Positions 32,828-41,762 of a stretch of DNA of 41,855 nt are shown here, one piece after another. The DNA lies in the NCBI GenBank assembly GCA_003427395.1, contig BFEA01000715.1, positions 62,218 through 104,072 of the forward strand. Direction: 5' to 3'. The stretch is from Chara braunii. Its lineage: Eukaryota > Streptophyta > Charophyceae > Charales > Characeae. Each line of letters opens with the position of its first letter. Position 1 is the first letter of the stretch. The position numbers and the translations under genes are program-made. The notes under the pieces are model-generated. The model saw only the letters and a list, made by a program, of their open reading frames with translations. It ran no database searches and was not told where the DNA came from.

Positions 32828-34387
32828 GTGACATCTGTATTCGTGCCGTTCCGGTGGGAACCGAGCGATGTTTCAGACGAGATGGATCGCAAGGAGATGT
32901 TTAGAGCCGTCAGACACCTGACGTGCCACACAACCGTTCTGGATTTGTGTCGCCCGACCCAGATGGGTGCGTGGACTGAACAAGTGTTTGCTGGACTCAA
33001 GAAGTTCATGGACAAACTTGGCGGCGAGTATTGGATATTGTTGTGCTTCGTTCCACGCCCTCGCGAGTTAACATTCTTGAGGCGAGTTGCGATGTGGGAC
33101 ATTCACATGGATTTTCTCAAATGGAATCGTTTACAACAAACAAAGGGGAAAGTGGCATGTAAGGTTGCAAACTTGCCTTTGGAGGACACAGACAGAATGG
33201 TGGTCATCATGTACTCCCACGACGGGGATTTTCATCGCAACACTATTCTCTTGTTTGAAGATATTCAAGCTGCAGGTCCATCATCTGGTGAGCGGGTGAC
33301 TGACATATTGGCACTTGTGCGGAGAGAGAGAAAGCCAAAGATGTTGACTGATGTCGTGGAGAAGAACTTTCTACCATCAAAGTGGAAAATGGCAGGTATG
33401 GATCCGCCGGAGAAAGTGGTCTACGATGGTATGGAAAGGGAGTCGAATGCGATGGTGGAGACATTGGAGCATTTTTGTCTTGCGGATGAGGCTGTCGTTT
33501 TCCTCGGGAAAGGTCATGCGAGATTGGTTTGGGAGTTGTTAAAGAGTCACCGTCATTGCATTGTGCTGGAAGGGGAGGGTATGAAGTTCGAGTTCCTCAC
33601 TCAGTTCATTGACAAGATGGTCAAAACTCGAGATTACTACGCCAACTTTACTAAGCTGCCTCCTAGACATGATGAAGGGCGTGATCTCGTCTACAAGGTT
33701 GGCCAAAACGTGGTCAATATTTGGGAGTTTCTCTTCGAAACAAAGCCGCAAGACAGAAGGGAACGTACTTATGTCCTCAGAAGAAGAAAAGTGGAGAAGC
33801 TCTTGAGGGGTTATCATAAAGCACCATCGGAGAAGGAGGTTTCATTTGTCGACCGCTTGGAGACAATGTACTTCGACCAACAAATCGGGGCATTTACAAT
33901 CGCAGGTTATGCGACTTGTTTTGTGGATGGTGAGGACTTTGATGCCGACGACTCAGAAGAAGAGAGTGTTGATGGCACGTTGCAAGCGGCTTTGGCAACT
34001 GAGAGGCAAAGAGCTTGTAGCCCGGGTTCGCAGAGAATGGGTGTTCCAGGCACATCGTCCGGTTCTGGAGGAGCTTCGAGCATGGCGGTTTCAACGGGTC
34101 AGTTAATGACTCAGTCGCCGACTTCTTCTATTGTTACGCCAACTCAGATGGCGGACAATACGATGACGGTGGCATCCGGAGGCAGTCTGGATCCAAGTGT
34201 TCTAGCAATGCTCTCCCCAGAGTTGGTGGCAACTTTGGCACCATTTGCACACAGCCCAAGTACTATTATGGAATTGCTACGCTCTCGAACTCCACAACAA
34301 CCTCTACCAAATGAGCCTTTGGAGTACGAGATTGGAGACACAATCCCTGCAGACATTCGACTGCTTCCGGGGCCTATAGTGTGCTGA
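32828..34387 (+). CDS. Degenerate DNA amino-methyltransferase-like segment, 519 codons
   Basis: In frame with the previous segment after one TAA and ten sense codons; the GTG at 32828 is not a necessary start. Residues 36-75 (TTVLDLCRPTQMGAW, a helix, then GGEYWILLCFVPR) fit the catalytic-motif strand and following strand of N4/N6 amino-methyltransferases, but the expected [DNS]PP[YFW] is replaced by DLCRP. Residues 205-260 fit the cofactor motif: AMVETLEHF, then VVFLGKGHARLVWELL with F-x-G-x-G at 225-229, then HCIVLEGEG. This order, catalytic before cofactor motif, is that of the beta class. The missing catalytic motif suggests an inactive, DNA-binding or structural role. Residues 375-480 are acidic then Ser/Thr/Gln-rich. 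The assignment is by eye and needs a profile search. Confidence 0.5.
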   Translation: MTSVFVPFRWEPSDVSDEMDRKEMFRAVRHLTCHTTVLDLCRPTQMGAWTEQVFAGLKKFMDKLGGEYWILLCFVPRPRELTFLRRVAMWDIHMDFLKWNRLQQTKGKVACKVANLPLEDTDRMVVIMYSHDGDFHRNTILLFEDIQAAGPSSGERVTDILALVRRERKPKMLTDVVEKNFLPSKWKMAGMDPPEKVVYDGMERESNAMVETLEHFCLADEAVVFLGKGHARLVWELLKSHRHCIVLEGEGMKFEFLTQFIDKMVKTRDYYANFTKLPPRHDEGRDLVYKVGQNVVNIWEFLFETKPQDRRERTYVLRRRKVEKLLRGYHKAPSEKEVSFVDRLETMYFDQQIGAFTIAGYATCFVDGEDFDADDSEEESVDGTLQAALATERQRACSPGSQRMGVPGTSSGSGGASSMAVSTGQLMTQSPTSSIVTPTQMADNTMTVASGGSLDPSVLAMLSPELVATLAPFAHSPSTIMELLRSRTPQQPLPNEPLEYEIGDTIPADIRLLPGPIVC

Positions 34388-34636
34388 GACGATTATACGG
34401 TGACGGATGATGCCACATGGGGTCATCACATTATATGGCACCCCCAACACTTCCAACTTGCATTGGCGAGAGGGAGGTGGGTTATGACTATAAAAGAAGA
34501 AGGGGAGTGGCAGTTTTGCCTCCACAAACGTATGTCAGGATTGAACTTTCTGAAACATGCCAAAAATCAGATTGCTAAGCGACTCCTGAGACTTAATCCG
34601 GAGGTTTCTCAATCAAGACTAGATATAAGAACATAA
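34388..34636 (+). pseudogene. Short in-frame segment after the methyltransferase-like part
   Basis: Continues the same frame past the TGA at 34385. It reads TVTDDATWGHHIIWHPQHFQ and GRWVMTIKEEGEWQFCLHKR, rich in Trp and looking like a small globular unit, and ends at TAA 34634, again followed in frame by EIFQEFKTSQWLEYMEEFYD. Function unknown. Confidence 0.4.
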
Positions 34637-35821
34637 GAAATTTTTCAAGAGTTCAAAACATCGCAATGGCTTGAGTATATGGAAGAGTTCTATGATAGAC
34701 AAACCAGCCCGACTTATGGATATTATTGGCATGTCAGAGAAAATCTTGGGGAGAGGAAAAAATCAAGCGGCGGTGGTGACCATGGTAAGGGATCCGAATC
34801 GAGCGGAGGTGCACATGGCAAAGGATTGCGATCGGGGAGCGGTGCAAGTGACAAGGGTACGGAACCGAATGACGGTGCAAGCGGCAAGGACGCAAGTCGT
34901 GGGGAACGGCAACAAACCGAAAAGTCTAAGGGGCGTCAAGCAACAGAAGGCAANGGATCANCANCAAGCNGCGGTNGGCATGNCAAACCTACAGGACCAA
35001 GCGGCGGTGGTTCAACTGTCGAAGGGTCTCAGGGGCCTCAAGAAACAGAGCGCAAGGGATCAGGATCGAGTGGTGGTTCAACTGTCAAAGGGTCCCACTG
35101 TCGAGTCGAACACGACAGTGGCCTCGCATTGGAGCGTTCCCGACTTGACCAAGCGAAGAGTCACAAGGTCGAGTCGAACCCGACAGTGGGATCGGAAACG
35201 ATCGCCGATGCGACTGGCAAGGCTTCGGGACCACGGGGGGGCAGTACAACTGGCGGTGCTTCACCTATCAAAAAGTCACACGGTCTTGTCGAACACGACA
35301 CTCGTCCAGCATTCGAGCGCTCGCGGCTTGACCAAGCGAAGAAAGTCACTGTCGAGTCGAACCCGACAGTGGGAACGGGATCAATCGCCGGTACAAGTGG
35401 CAAGGCTTCGGGACCAATCGACGTTGTTTCACCTGTCGAAGGGTCACACCGTCGAGTCGAACACGACAGGGGCACACTATTGGAGCGCTCCCAGCTTGAC
35501 CGAGCGGAGAAACTCGTGGTTGAGTCCAACCCGACACAGCAACGGGGATCGATTGTCGGTGCGAGTGCCAAAACTTCGGGACGAAAAAGCGGTGTGCGTT
35601 GCGAGGGCGTTGTCGGGTCAGAAAACCCTGTGAGGGTTTTTGCCCGAGTTTTTCAAGGTCAGACACTGACCGACTTTTTTTTTGTTGAGAAACTTGATGA
35701 GATAGATGTTGTCAAAGTTATTCAGACCAACCTAAAATGTTTGAAGTTGATGAGGTTGAGGCATGATGATGGTAACGTTGCTAGCATTTTTGACGTCATT
35801 GGCACCGTCGACATGCGGTGA
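34637..35821 (+). CDS. Repeat-rich C-terminal segment
   Basis: The frame is open from the TAA at 34634; the first ATG is at 34679. The beginning (YMEEFYDRQTSPTYGYYWHV) looks globular. About 34765-35090 encodes degenerate Gly/Ser/Lys repeats (SSGGGDHGKG, GSGASDKG) with seven Ns. About 35090-35600 encodes three repeats of roughly 60 residues containing VEHD, LERSRLDQA and VESNPTVG. The end (VRVFARVFQGQTLTDFFFVEKLDEIDVVKVIQ) is non-repetitive and hydrophobic-patterned. A second frame (34671-35633) is also open because of the repeats. No known domain. Confidence 0.45.
   Translation, partial: EIFQEFKTSQWLEYMEEFYDRQTSPTYGYYWHVRENLGERKKSSGGGDHGKGSESSGGAHGKGLRSGSGASDKGTEPNDGASGKDASRGERQQTEKSKGRQATEGXGSXXSXGXHXKPTGPSGGGSTVEGSQGPQETERKGSGSSGGSTVKGSHCRVEHDSGLALERSRLDQAKSHKVESNPTVGSETIADATGKASGPRGGSTTGGASPIKKSHGLVEHDTRPAFERSRLDQAKKVTVESNPTVGTGSIAGTSGKASGPIDVVSPVEGSHRRVEHDRGTLLERSQLDRAEKLVVESNPTQQRGSIVGASAKTSGRKSGVRCEGVVGSENPVRVFARVFQGQTLTDFFFVEKLDEIDVVKVIQTNLKCLKLMRLRHDDGNVASIFDVIGTVDMR
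35090..35600 (+). repeat. Three coding repeats of about 170 bp carrying the palindromic core
   Basis: Each repeat includes two copies of the GTCGAGTCGAAC[AC]CGACA core in different frames, giving VEHD and VESNPT. Hairpins: CCACTGTCG/CGACAGTGG (35095-35121), TGTCG/CGACA near 35286-35300, and CACTGTCG/CGACAGTG near 35347-35372. This core is the one in the minisatellite at 26213-27480. Confidence 0.75.
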
Positions 35822-36145
35822 CCTTAATGTAGGGCGCCGTTGACATCCAGTTGAAGCAGCAGTAATGGGGGGAATCACCATTGGCCGCATTCGACAGAGC
35901 CATAGGTGTGTACGGCAGTGGGGAGGTTCGGATTAAACCCACACCACCTCAGAAGTGGCACGCGTGGCCGTAGGCCGCTGGTTTTTAGGGCTTGGAGGGG
36001 CTCCACAGGGGAGTGCGCCATGTCCATGGTGGTGGCACGCGTGCTAGGTCGACGGGATGCCACCATGCGGATGGTGCCGCGTCCGGTCCGCAACTGGGGA
36101 CATTAAGGGGCGCGGGCAAGGCCTGTGTGGGGCCACGTAAGGGTA
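35822..36145. other. Non-coding stretch after the large gene
   Basis: No credible gene and no clear polyadenylation signal. TGGCACGCGTG is repeated at about 35957 and 36034. Confidence 0.45.
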
Positions 36146-36433
36146 TGAGGAGCTGAGCTCTTCATATAGAAGAGCAACTCCTATTCTTGTGTGGAATAGG
36201 AGCCAGACCAGTAGGTTATAGTATCAGACTCTTACCCTGCAAATACAGGGATCAAATATGTGCGCAACTCTGGACTGGCTCCTTTTGGAGCAGCTCATAC
36301 GGCAAGGCCTAACCTCGGCTGCTGTGGGGACTCGAACTCGAGTCTGTATTTCAACAGTTCATTGGCATGCCACGAGGGGATGTGACTGTTGGCAAAGCCA
36401 ACATAATAGCAAAAAAAAAAAAAAAAAAAAAAA
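36146..36433 (+). mobile_element. Possible SINE-like insert ending in poly(A)
   Basis: A structured head is followed by a 25-base A run (36409-36433, ending the insert). Stems: GCTCTTC/GAAGAGC (36157-36175), CTCCTATTC/GAATAGGAG (36178-36202), GGAGCCAG/CTGGCTCC (36199-36282) and GCTCC/GGAGC (36278-36291). Within the third stem, TAGGTTATAGTATCAGAC and GGATCAAATAT resemble weak A and B boxes. On the minus strand, AGTTCGAGTCC (36328-36338) is a good B box beside an anticodon-like stem. No target-site duplication was found, so the limits are uncertain. Confidence 0.35.
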
Positions 36434-38077
36434 AGGAAAAAGGGGGGAGATCTAATCATGTCAGCGAAAACGAAGGGATGATGACTGTTTCTTTTGTCAC
36501 TCACTTATATGTATGCTAAAGGGGTGGGAAGACAGCAGACGACGAGAAATGGAGCGATCACACAAAGGAGAATAAATCAATTGGACATAGATTTTCCTTG
36601 AGGATGTCCATTCTTTCCCGAATGACCCTCTTTGTCTATGCCCTTCCATCTGAATGTTTTTTCTTTTCTGTGATCTCTTTCTTCGTCTAGGTTCGCCCTT
36701 GACGTCAGGTGATAAGGTTTGACCGTCTGCTGTGGTAAGTGCATTTCCTTTCCGTATGAGGCATCTGAGGGGGGGATTCGTTGCCTCAGGGGCCGACCCT
36801 GTTAATGACTCGGAGTGGACTGCTTAGGCGGGGGGATACCATGCTGTCGTGGTGGAGCCAGCCCGACTTCTGAGATTCGAGGTTCGCTCGGGAGAGGACG
36901 AGGGGTATCGCAGACCACCTCTTAGAGGATGGATGTGTGCTATTCACGAAAGGCGTTAAGTTCTTGACGGCTCACGTTAAGAAGAACCGCTATAGTTTAC
37001 CCTTCTAGTGGTCGTCTTAGGAGCCATATACGAATGGGGAGCTGGCGCCATAAGAAGTCCAGCTCGTGTTTTCACTAGCTATGGACGGAGTGCGATTAGG
37101 CACTACCTTCGCGGATAGGGTTGCACCATAAGAAGTGCAAGCCTGGGACGATCAGACTAGTTGACAGAAAAAATGTAACTAAAGCATTGCCTTGAATATC
37201 CTTATATCGCAGACTGGTAGTTCATCATTGGTGAGACAGAAAAAGTAATCATTGCTCAGGAGGACAAAGCGATCATTAAAATTTGAAAATGGATCCTTGA
37301 CCTTAATGAGGCGTTCAACGTTCAGTCGTTCAAGTCGAGTACCGACTCGTATAGTGGTAGCCGGACTAATTGCAAATGACATTCACACCGAAGTTAGAAA
37401 GGTAGTGATGTCATTGCTAAAACAGTGTGATCCTAACTCTACTTAAGGGTTGTAATGTCCGCATTTCTTTGCTTGCAGTCAGCATGCAGTGGAATGAAAG
37501 AACTTGGCAACGCATCTCATCAAGTCGAAAAAGTCGTGACAGTCCAACCGTCTGGCAAGTAGAGTGTAGGTACTTTAGTCGGACGCCTTCTGAGTTTCGC
37601 ATCGTGTATAAGTCATGCTTTTGTCCTTTTGTTGATAAGTGAGGTCCGAAGGCGAGTCAACTCATGTGTCTCGTCGTTGGATGAAAGTCAAATCAACCCT
37701 TGTCAAATTGATCGGGGCGAGTGGTATGCACGATTGTATTACGTATAGGTTGATTTCGGAAGATAAGTCAACTTGCGCTGACCTGAGTCTTTTTTTTTTA
37801 AAGGTTTGTCTGAGTGACTCTTGATTGTCTTTGAAAGAAGGGACTAGGATTGATCGAGATTTTCTTACGCTTGGAGTATCACGTCCTAGTCGACCGATGT
37901 CGATCCGATTCCTGGGAGATCAGCGCCCCAGGGACGGGCGACGTTCGGGTCCACTTTGGCGTTTAACCATGCGTACCTATGCTACAGCGAACGAGCAAAC
38001 GCCCTCAGTCGGCCTACCTCTGCAATTGCATTATAAAAGCTTTGGCATGTGGGTCGGTAGCTCGGCGGGGATACGCC
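36434..38077. other. Non-coding or unresolved stretch
   Basis: Short frames on both strands, none convincing. CCATAAGAAGT.CA occurs twice near 37047-37065 and 37127-37140. The T-rich composition near 37600-37850 could be intronic. Confidence 0.4.
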
Positions 38078-38113
38078 CCTAAGGGTGGTGACAGCCCCTT
38101 AGGGAAGGTAAGT
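38078..38113 (+). other. Hairpin beside a strong 5' splice-site sequence
   Basis: CCTAAGGG (38078-38085) pairs with CCCTTAGG (38096-38103). AAG|GTAAGT follows at 38105-38113, a good match to the plant donor consensus. The matching exon was not identified. Confidence 0.35.
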
Positions 38114-38604
38114 TGTGCCTCGCGAGAACCTATCTTGTCGTAGGGGACCGCGGAATGTACAGCTGGCGCACTCGGCCGAAGCGGCGAAGGGTCGGCGCTG
38201 GTTACCGTGTCGTCCCCGAATTATCTCTAAAAGGTAGAAAAGCTAAGTTTCTCCTGCGTGACGCGGCCGGGAGGGCCCTCGCTCGCGCGGGGGCCGATGC
38301 GCTCGACAGCGTGAGTACAGCTGACCAAGTTTGGGCGACTACGACACTAGTGGGCGACAGTGTCGCGATGGAAGTGGATATTACTAGTAGACTCACGGAA
38401 TTTCAGATGCCGTCGTCGACGATGCCAGCCGAAGTAAGCGGCACTTTCCAGAACACTTTTGAGGGCGTAAAGGAGGAAGAAACTCTCCATGTAGAGGGCA
38501 TCGAAGAGGATGAAGGACATATAGTACTAAGTACACCGGAGCAAGCTGTACTTGTACAACCTCAACAAAACAACCTCAAACACCATAGTCTGCTAACCTC
38601 ATGA
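38113..38604 (+). CDS. Doubtful unrecognised ORF
   Basis: An open frame of 163 codons with no ATG at its start (TTG first). The first part is basic (RTRPKRRRVG), the middle reads KFLLRDAAGRALARAGADAL, and the end is acidic (FEGVKEEETLHVEGIEEDEG). The frame closes at 38602, but similar acidic sequence (APLHMEGVTEGRVEEKLRV) continues in another frame from the ATG at 38601, suggesting a frameshift. A donor (GAG|GTGAGC, 38694/38695) and an acceptor (ATACAG, 38969) follow, but no frame joins them cleanly. Confidence 0.3.
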   Translation: MCLARTYLVVGDRGMYSWRTRPKRRRVGAGYRVVPELSLKGRKAKFLLRDAAGRALARAGADALDSVSTADQVWATTTLVGDSVAMEVDITSRLTEFQMPSSTMPAEVSGTFQNTFEGVKEEETLHVEGIEEDEGHIVLSTPEQAVLVQPQQNNLKHHSLLTS

Positions 38605-39242
38605 TAGCTATCGAGGAATCTCCTATTGCGCCATTGCATATGGAAGGTGTGACAGAAGGTCGTGTTGAAGAAAAATTGAGAGTTAGCCATCGAGGTGAGC
38701 ACTTTCTTATCTTAGGAGCAATATCTAATACTATATGCGGATTAGTGGGTACATAACATGCACTCATCTCCCATTATGTCGATCCCTCAGATGTATTGTT
38801 TATTTACCTACCTTTGGAACTGTGTGTTTTCTAAATAGAAATACTGCAATTGTTTTGTATGAAGACTTAGTGCAATTGCCATATATTTTGTATTGGTATT
38901 CATGAGTCGGTTTCAACAACGAAAAGTCGAACTTGTAACTCATTATGTTTTATTTTGTCAATCATACAGGGCAACGAAAAGAACTGTGAAAAACGACACA
39001 TGTACACTCGCAAAGGAAGAGAGAGAAGAATATTATTCGTCGTGGCTTGCAACCTTTGTCAACTTTGCCGTTATTGCCAGAAAATAAAAAAGAAGGGGGC
39101 ATTGGACCGGTCATTGAGTAGAAGCGGACCCCCAAAAGAAGTGAGGGCATGTGAACTGCAAAAGGGCCCTCAGGCCCAGGCGTTGAGCCCCGTCTTCTCA
39201 AAACAGGGAGGTCAGGCACAACGAAACAGGCGTTTTGCAAGA
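38605..39242. other. Unresolved stretch, possible broken exons
   Basis: A frame open through about 38970-39314 contains CNLCQLCRYCQ, a run of four Cys at three-residue spacing. It cannot be joined in frame to the ORF at 38113-38604 with the splice sites seen. Confidence 0.3.
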
Positions 39243-39626
39243 GGCAACTTTGACGATTTTCTGTGCTCAGACGAACATACACAAAAATCTGAAATTTTGA
39301 GAATCCATAGATGAGGTCGTGTTCTTTACAAAAATAATAATAGAACATTTACAAAAAATCATGTAGACTGCGAAATAATCGTCGCGCCGTTTCAACACAT
39401 TTTCCATTTTTGCCACTCAGCCATGCCTGGGCCAACTAAAAAAGTACTTCAAATTCAGTGAGTTTTCGCGCTCAGAAGAACGCGTGAAAAAACCTGAAAA
39501 TTGTAGTACTCGTAGATTTTGTTGTGATCTTTCCAGGAAAACCGCTAAATAAATTTAAAAAAATCATTCCAACTGCGAAATAGATTGCGGCCGCAATTTG
39601 ACCCATATTTCAATTTTGCCATTCAG

Positions 39627-39627
<1 letters not shown>
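39243..39627. repeat. Degenerate direct repeat, unit about 215 bp
   Basis: Two stretches share, in order, GATTTTC or GTTTTCGCGCTCAGA.GAAC, CTGAAAATT, TCTTTACAAAAA or TCTTTCCAGGAAAA, AAAAAATCAT, CTGCGAAATA, TTTCAATTTTGCCA and CATTCAGCC. The copies are about 39243-39423 and 39460-39627. Confidence 0.6.

Positions 39628-39682
<55 letters not shown>
39628..39682. repeat. (CT)n microsatellite
   Basis: About 27 CT units without interruption. Confidence 0.97.
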
Positions 39683-39684
<2 letters not shown>

Positions 39685-40450
39685 GTGTTAGCTCTTAGTC
39701 TCATTGATTTGGCTACCTTAGGGCTGCGTTCCCCGCGCCCACGCGGTAGACAATATTGGAATACAAGAGTTTTTTCTTTTCGAAATCTGAATAGAAAGGG
39801 TACACATTGTGTTCGAATACAAGTTGTACGTTTTCTACTCGAGGAAATCTGCTATTCGAGAAGAGTGCAGCCGCACCGTTTCAATTTTCGAAAAAGGCTT
39901 AAGGACCGCGGCCTCCTCGGCGTCCTACGGGCAGCTACCGGTCCTTCGTGTTCCTGGCCCTTGAAAGCCCCAAAACCTCAAAATGCCCACCCTCCCGACG
40001 ACCACCGACGTTGAAATCTGAGTGACGTTGAAAATCTCAGGGGGGGGAAACGCAACCCTGACGGGCTGCGAACATGCGGGAGCTGCACCCACCAGCAGGT
40101 GCGATACCTGCTACAGCAGGTGGGCGATACCGGCCGGTAGCATCAGGACCGAGCTTCTTCGATGGGCCAGTCATTGTGCCTCCCGTCCGGTCCCCTCCCC
40201 CTATGAACATCAGCAGTCTCTGCTCAATGGCACTCCGGGGGACCAACGCTGTGGAACGAAAAAACGAGTTAGTGGAAATAAATCATCTTCCTTGAGTTAG
40301 GGTGAGCCTGAAACTCAAGTATTTTCAAGTGGTGTGGAACGAGGCCCAAACGCAACCCTGACGGGCTGCGAAAATCAGCAGTCTCTGCCGCTGGGGGGAG
40401 GGACCATCGGGCCAGTTGCTGTGCCTCCCCTCCGGCCTTGTGATATCATC
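39683..40450. other. Non-coding stretch with a dispersed direct repeat
   Basis: CGCAACCCTGACGGGCTGCG occurs at about 40051 and 40350, and GGGCCAGT..TGTGCCTCCC occurs after each (40164 and 40413), suggesting a diverged duplication of about 250-300 bases. A frame running through the CT repeat to 40014 is not credible. Confidence 0.5.
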
Positions 40451-40514
40451 ATTGAACTGACCGGCCCCAGGTAATTGAGAATTATTATTTCAGTCTGTTC
40501 ATCTGATTGCAGCC

Positions 40515-40567
40515 GGATTCGAGCTTCTGCCTGTATTTCAACAATTCATGGCATACCGATTGAGCCA
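40515..40567 (-). mobile_element. tRNA-like (Pol III promoter-like) remnant
   Basis: On the minus strand an A box TGGCTCAATCGG (40556-40567) matches the consensus. A B box AGCTCGAATCC (40515-40525) matches 9 of 11, with 30 bases between them, as in tRNA. Between them, TTGTTGAAATACA resembles an anticodon loop (GAA, Phe-like). No acceptor stem forms, so it is not a functional tRNA. The segment resembles 36328-36380, so a tRNA-derived SINE is likely. Confidence 0.4.
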
Positions 40568-40879
40568 AGGCCCGAAAAACGTTGAGAGGAAGTGATCTCG
40601 AATTGGCGCGTCCGCGGTCCACCGTGGTGACAGTGAAAATACCCCGATCGTGACACTAACGGGCCTACCGGTAGCTCCACTACTCTCCAAATGTGCAAAA
40701 GGAGACTGAATCCTCTGCTAGAACATGGAAAGATGCATTGCTATAATATTTGTCTTTTCCGCATGCGGAGAGTGGTGGACCGAGGCCAAATGTAACAACA
40801 AATCTCGACGCGGCAAGACTGAAACAAATCTTGATCGAATCGGGGCCGCAGAATGATCCGACAGCCTGGATCGTCGCGT

Positions 40880-40899
40880 GATCTTAAGAATTTAAGATC
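40880..40899. repeat. 20-bp inverted repeat
   Basis: GATCTTAA, GAAT, TTAAGATC: a perfect 8-bp stem with a four-base loop. No gene lies beside it. Confidence 0.6.
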
Positions 40900-41289
40900 C
40901 CCGGAGATCGAGGCCACCCGGTACTACTGGGGCAACGGCTAGGATGGATGTGGAATCTGCCTAGTGACCTACCTATGATCTGCCTATATAATAATAATAT
41001 TGGACCTACTGTAGAATCTAGCTATAGGTACCATTTGGTCCTTTCTGTAGCACTGGCCTCTTAAACGGTACCGGTAGGCCCTAGGGCCGTCCTACCGGTA
41101 GGCGTACCGCCGCCGTCCTAAACAATACCGGTAGTGCATGTGGGTGCTGGTGCGTGCGTGTGCGCGTGCGCGTGTGGGGGTATGTGCGGGGGTGTCTGTG
41201 TATGCATGCGTGTGCTTGCGGGAGTGTGGGTGTGGGGGCTGCGCTTTTCACACGCACAGACACACAGAGAGAGACACAGACACACAGAG

Positions 41290-41297
<8 letters not shown>
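40900..41297. other. Non-coding, with TACCGGTA elements and a GT-rich tract
   Basis: The palindromic 8-mer TACCGGTA occurs at about 40667, 41066, 41094 and 41126. A GTGTGCGTG-rich tract occupies about 41130-41245. Confidence 0.5.

Positions 41298-41350
<53 letters not shown>
41298..41350. repeat. (GA)n microsatellite
   Basis: A pure GA run preceded by ACACAGAGAGACACAGACAC. Frames reading Arg-Glu repeats across it are artefacts. Confidence 0.97.
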
Positions 41351-41353
<3 letters not shown>

Positions 41354-41762
41354 TCTAGATTGAAGCTGGAAGCTGCCAAGCGTCAGAATTTTCTTTTTCG
41401 TCGTCGGAGCGGTGAACACCTCCGCGCGAAAGAGGTAAGCCGCGATTTCTCCTCCTCTTCCACCTCCTCCCCCTCCCGTTGCGTTCGGGCTCTCCATCTT
41501 TAGACATGCTGTCGCAATACCAGTCTGCACCTGCTTTACCCATCTCTCTTCCGCCATGGCGACCTCACCCTGCGCTGACCTTTCCGCGCCAACATCTTGA
41601 GATTGTCAGCTTCGGCTTCCTACAGCTCCAGTCATTGCACACTCCCCCCGCCCCGCGTGCGTGCGTGCGTGCGTGCCATTATTTTCGATCTCACTCAAGA
41701 GAATATCGGTGATGGAGTCCAGACGACCATATTTTTCCAAGTTTCGTTGATTTGTGCCTGTG

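Larger units (their letters stand above)
29607..35821 (+). pseudogene. ParB-like/methyltransferase-like fusion gene, interrupted
   Basis: From ATG 29607 (GGCATGG context) one coding path reaches TGA at 35821, about 2,060 codons. Interruptions: TGA at 29742, a missing base in the A-run 30091-30095 (protein-like sequence continues in the other frame), TAA at 30341, TAA at 32795, TGA at 34385 and TAA at 34634. After 30095 everything to 35821 is in one frame. Layout: low-complexity N-terminus; a conserved-looking block (CWMLDWVGG...RLYDIFNPPGTEKLMLPDL); acidic and Lys-rich linkers; ParB-like domain; unknown middle; methyltransferase-like domain; Ser/Thr-rich stretch; a block with GRWVMTIKEEGEWQF; and a Gly/Ser and VEHD/VESN repeat tail. 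All five stops could come from C-to-T changes in CGA or CAA. Decayed copy, sequencing error, or separate short proteins are all possible; a decayed copy seems most likely. Confidence 0.6.

Noticed and set aside
38601-39314. Two-exon gene joined at 38694/38970
   Set aside because: Donor and acceptor sequences look acceptable, but no reading frame remains open across the junction.
39598-40014. 138-codon frame running through the CT microsatellite
   Set aside because: Starts with Ser-Leu repeats from the microsatellite; the remainder shows no domain.
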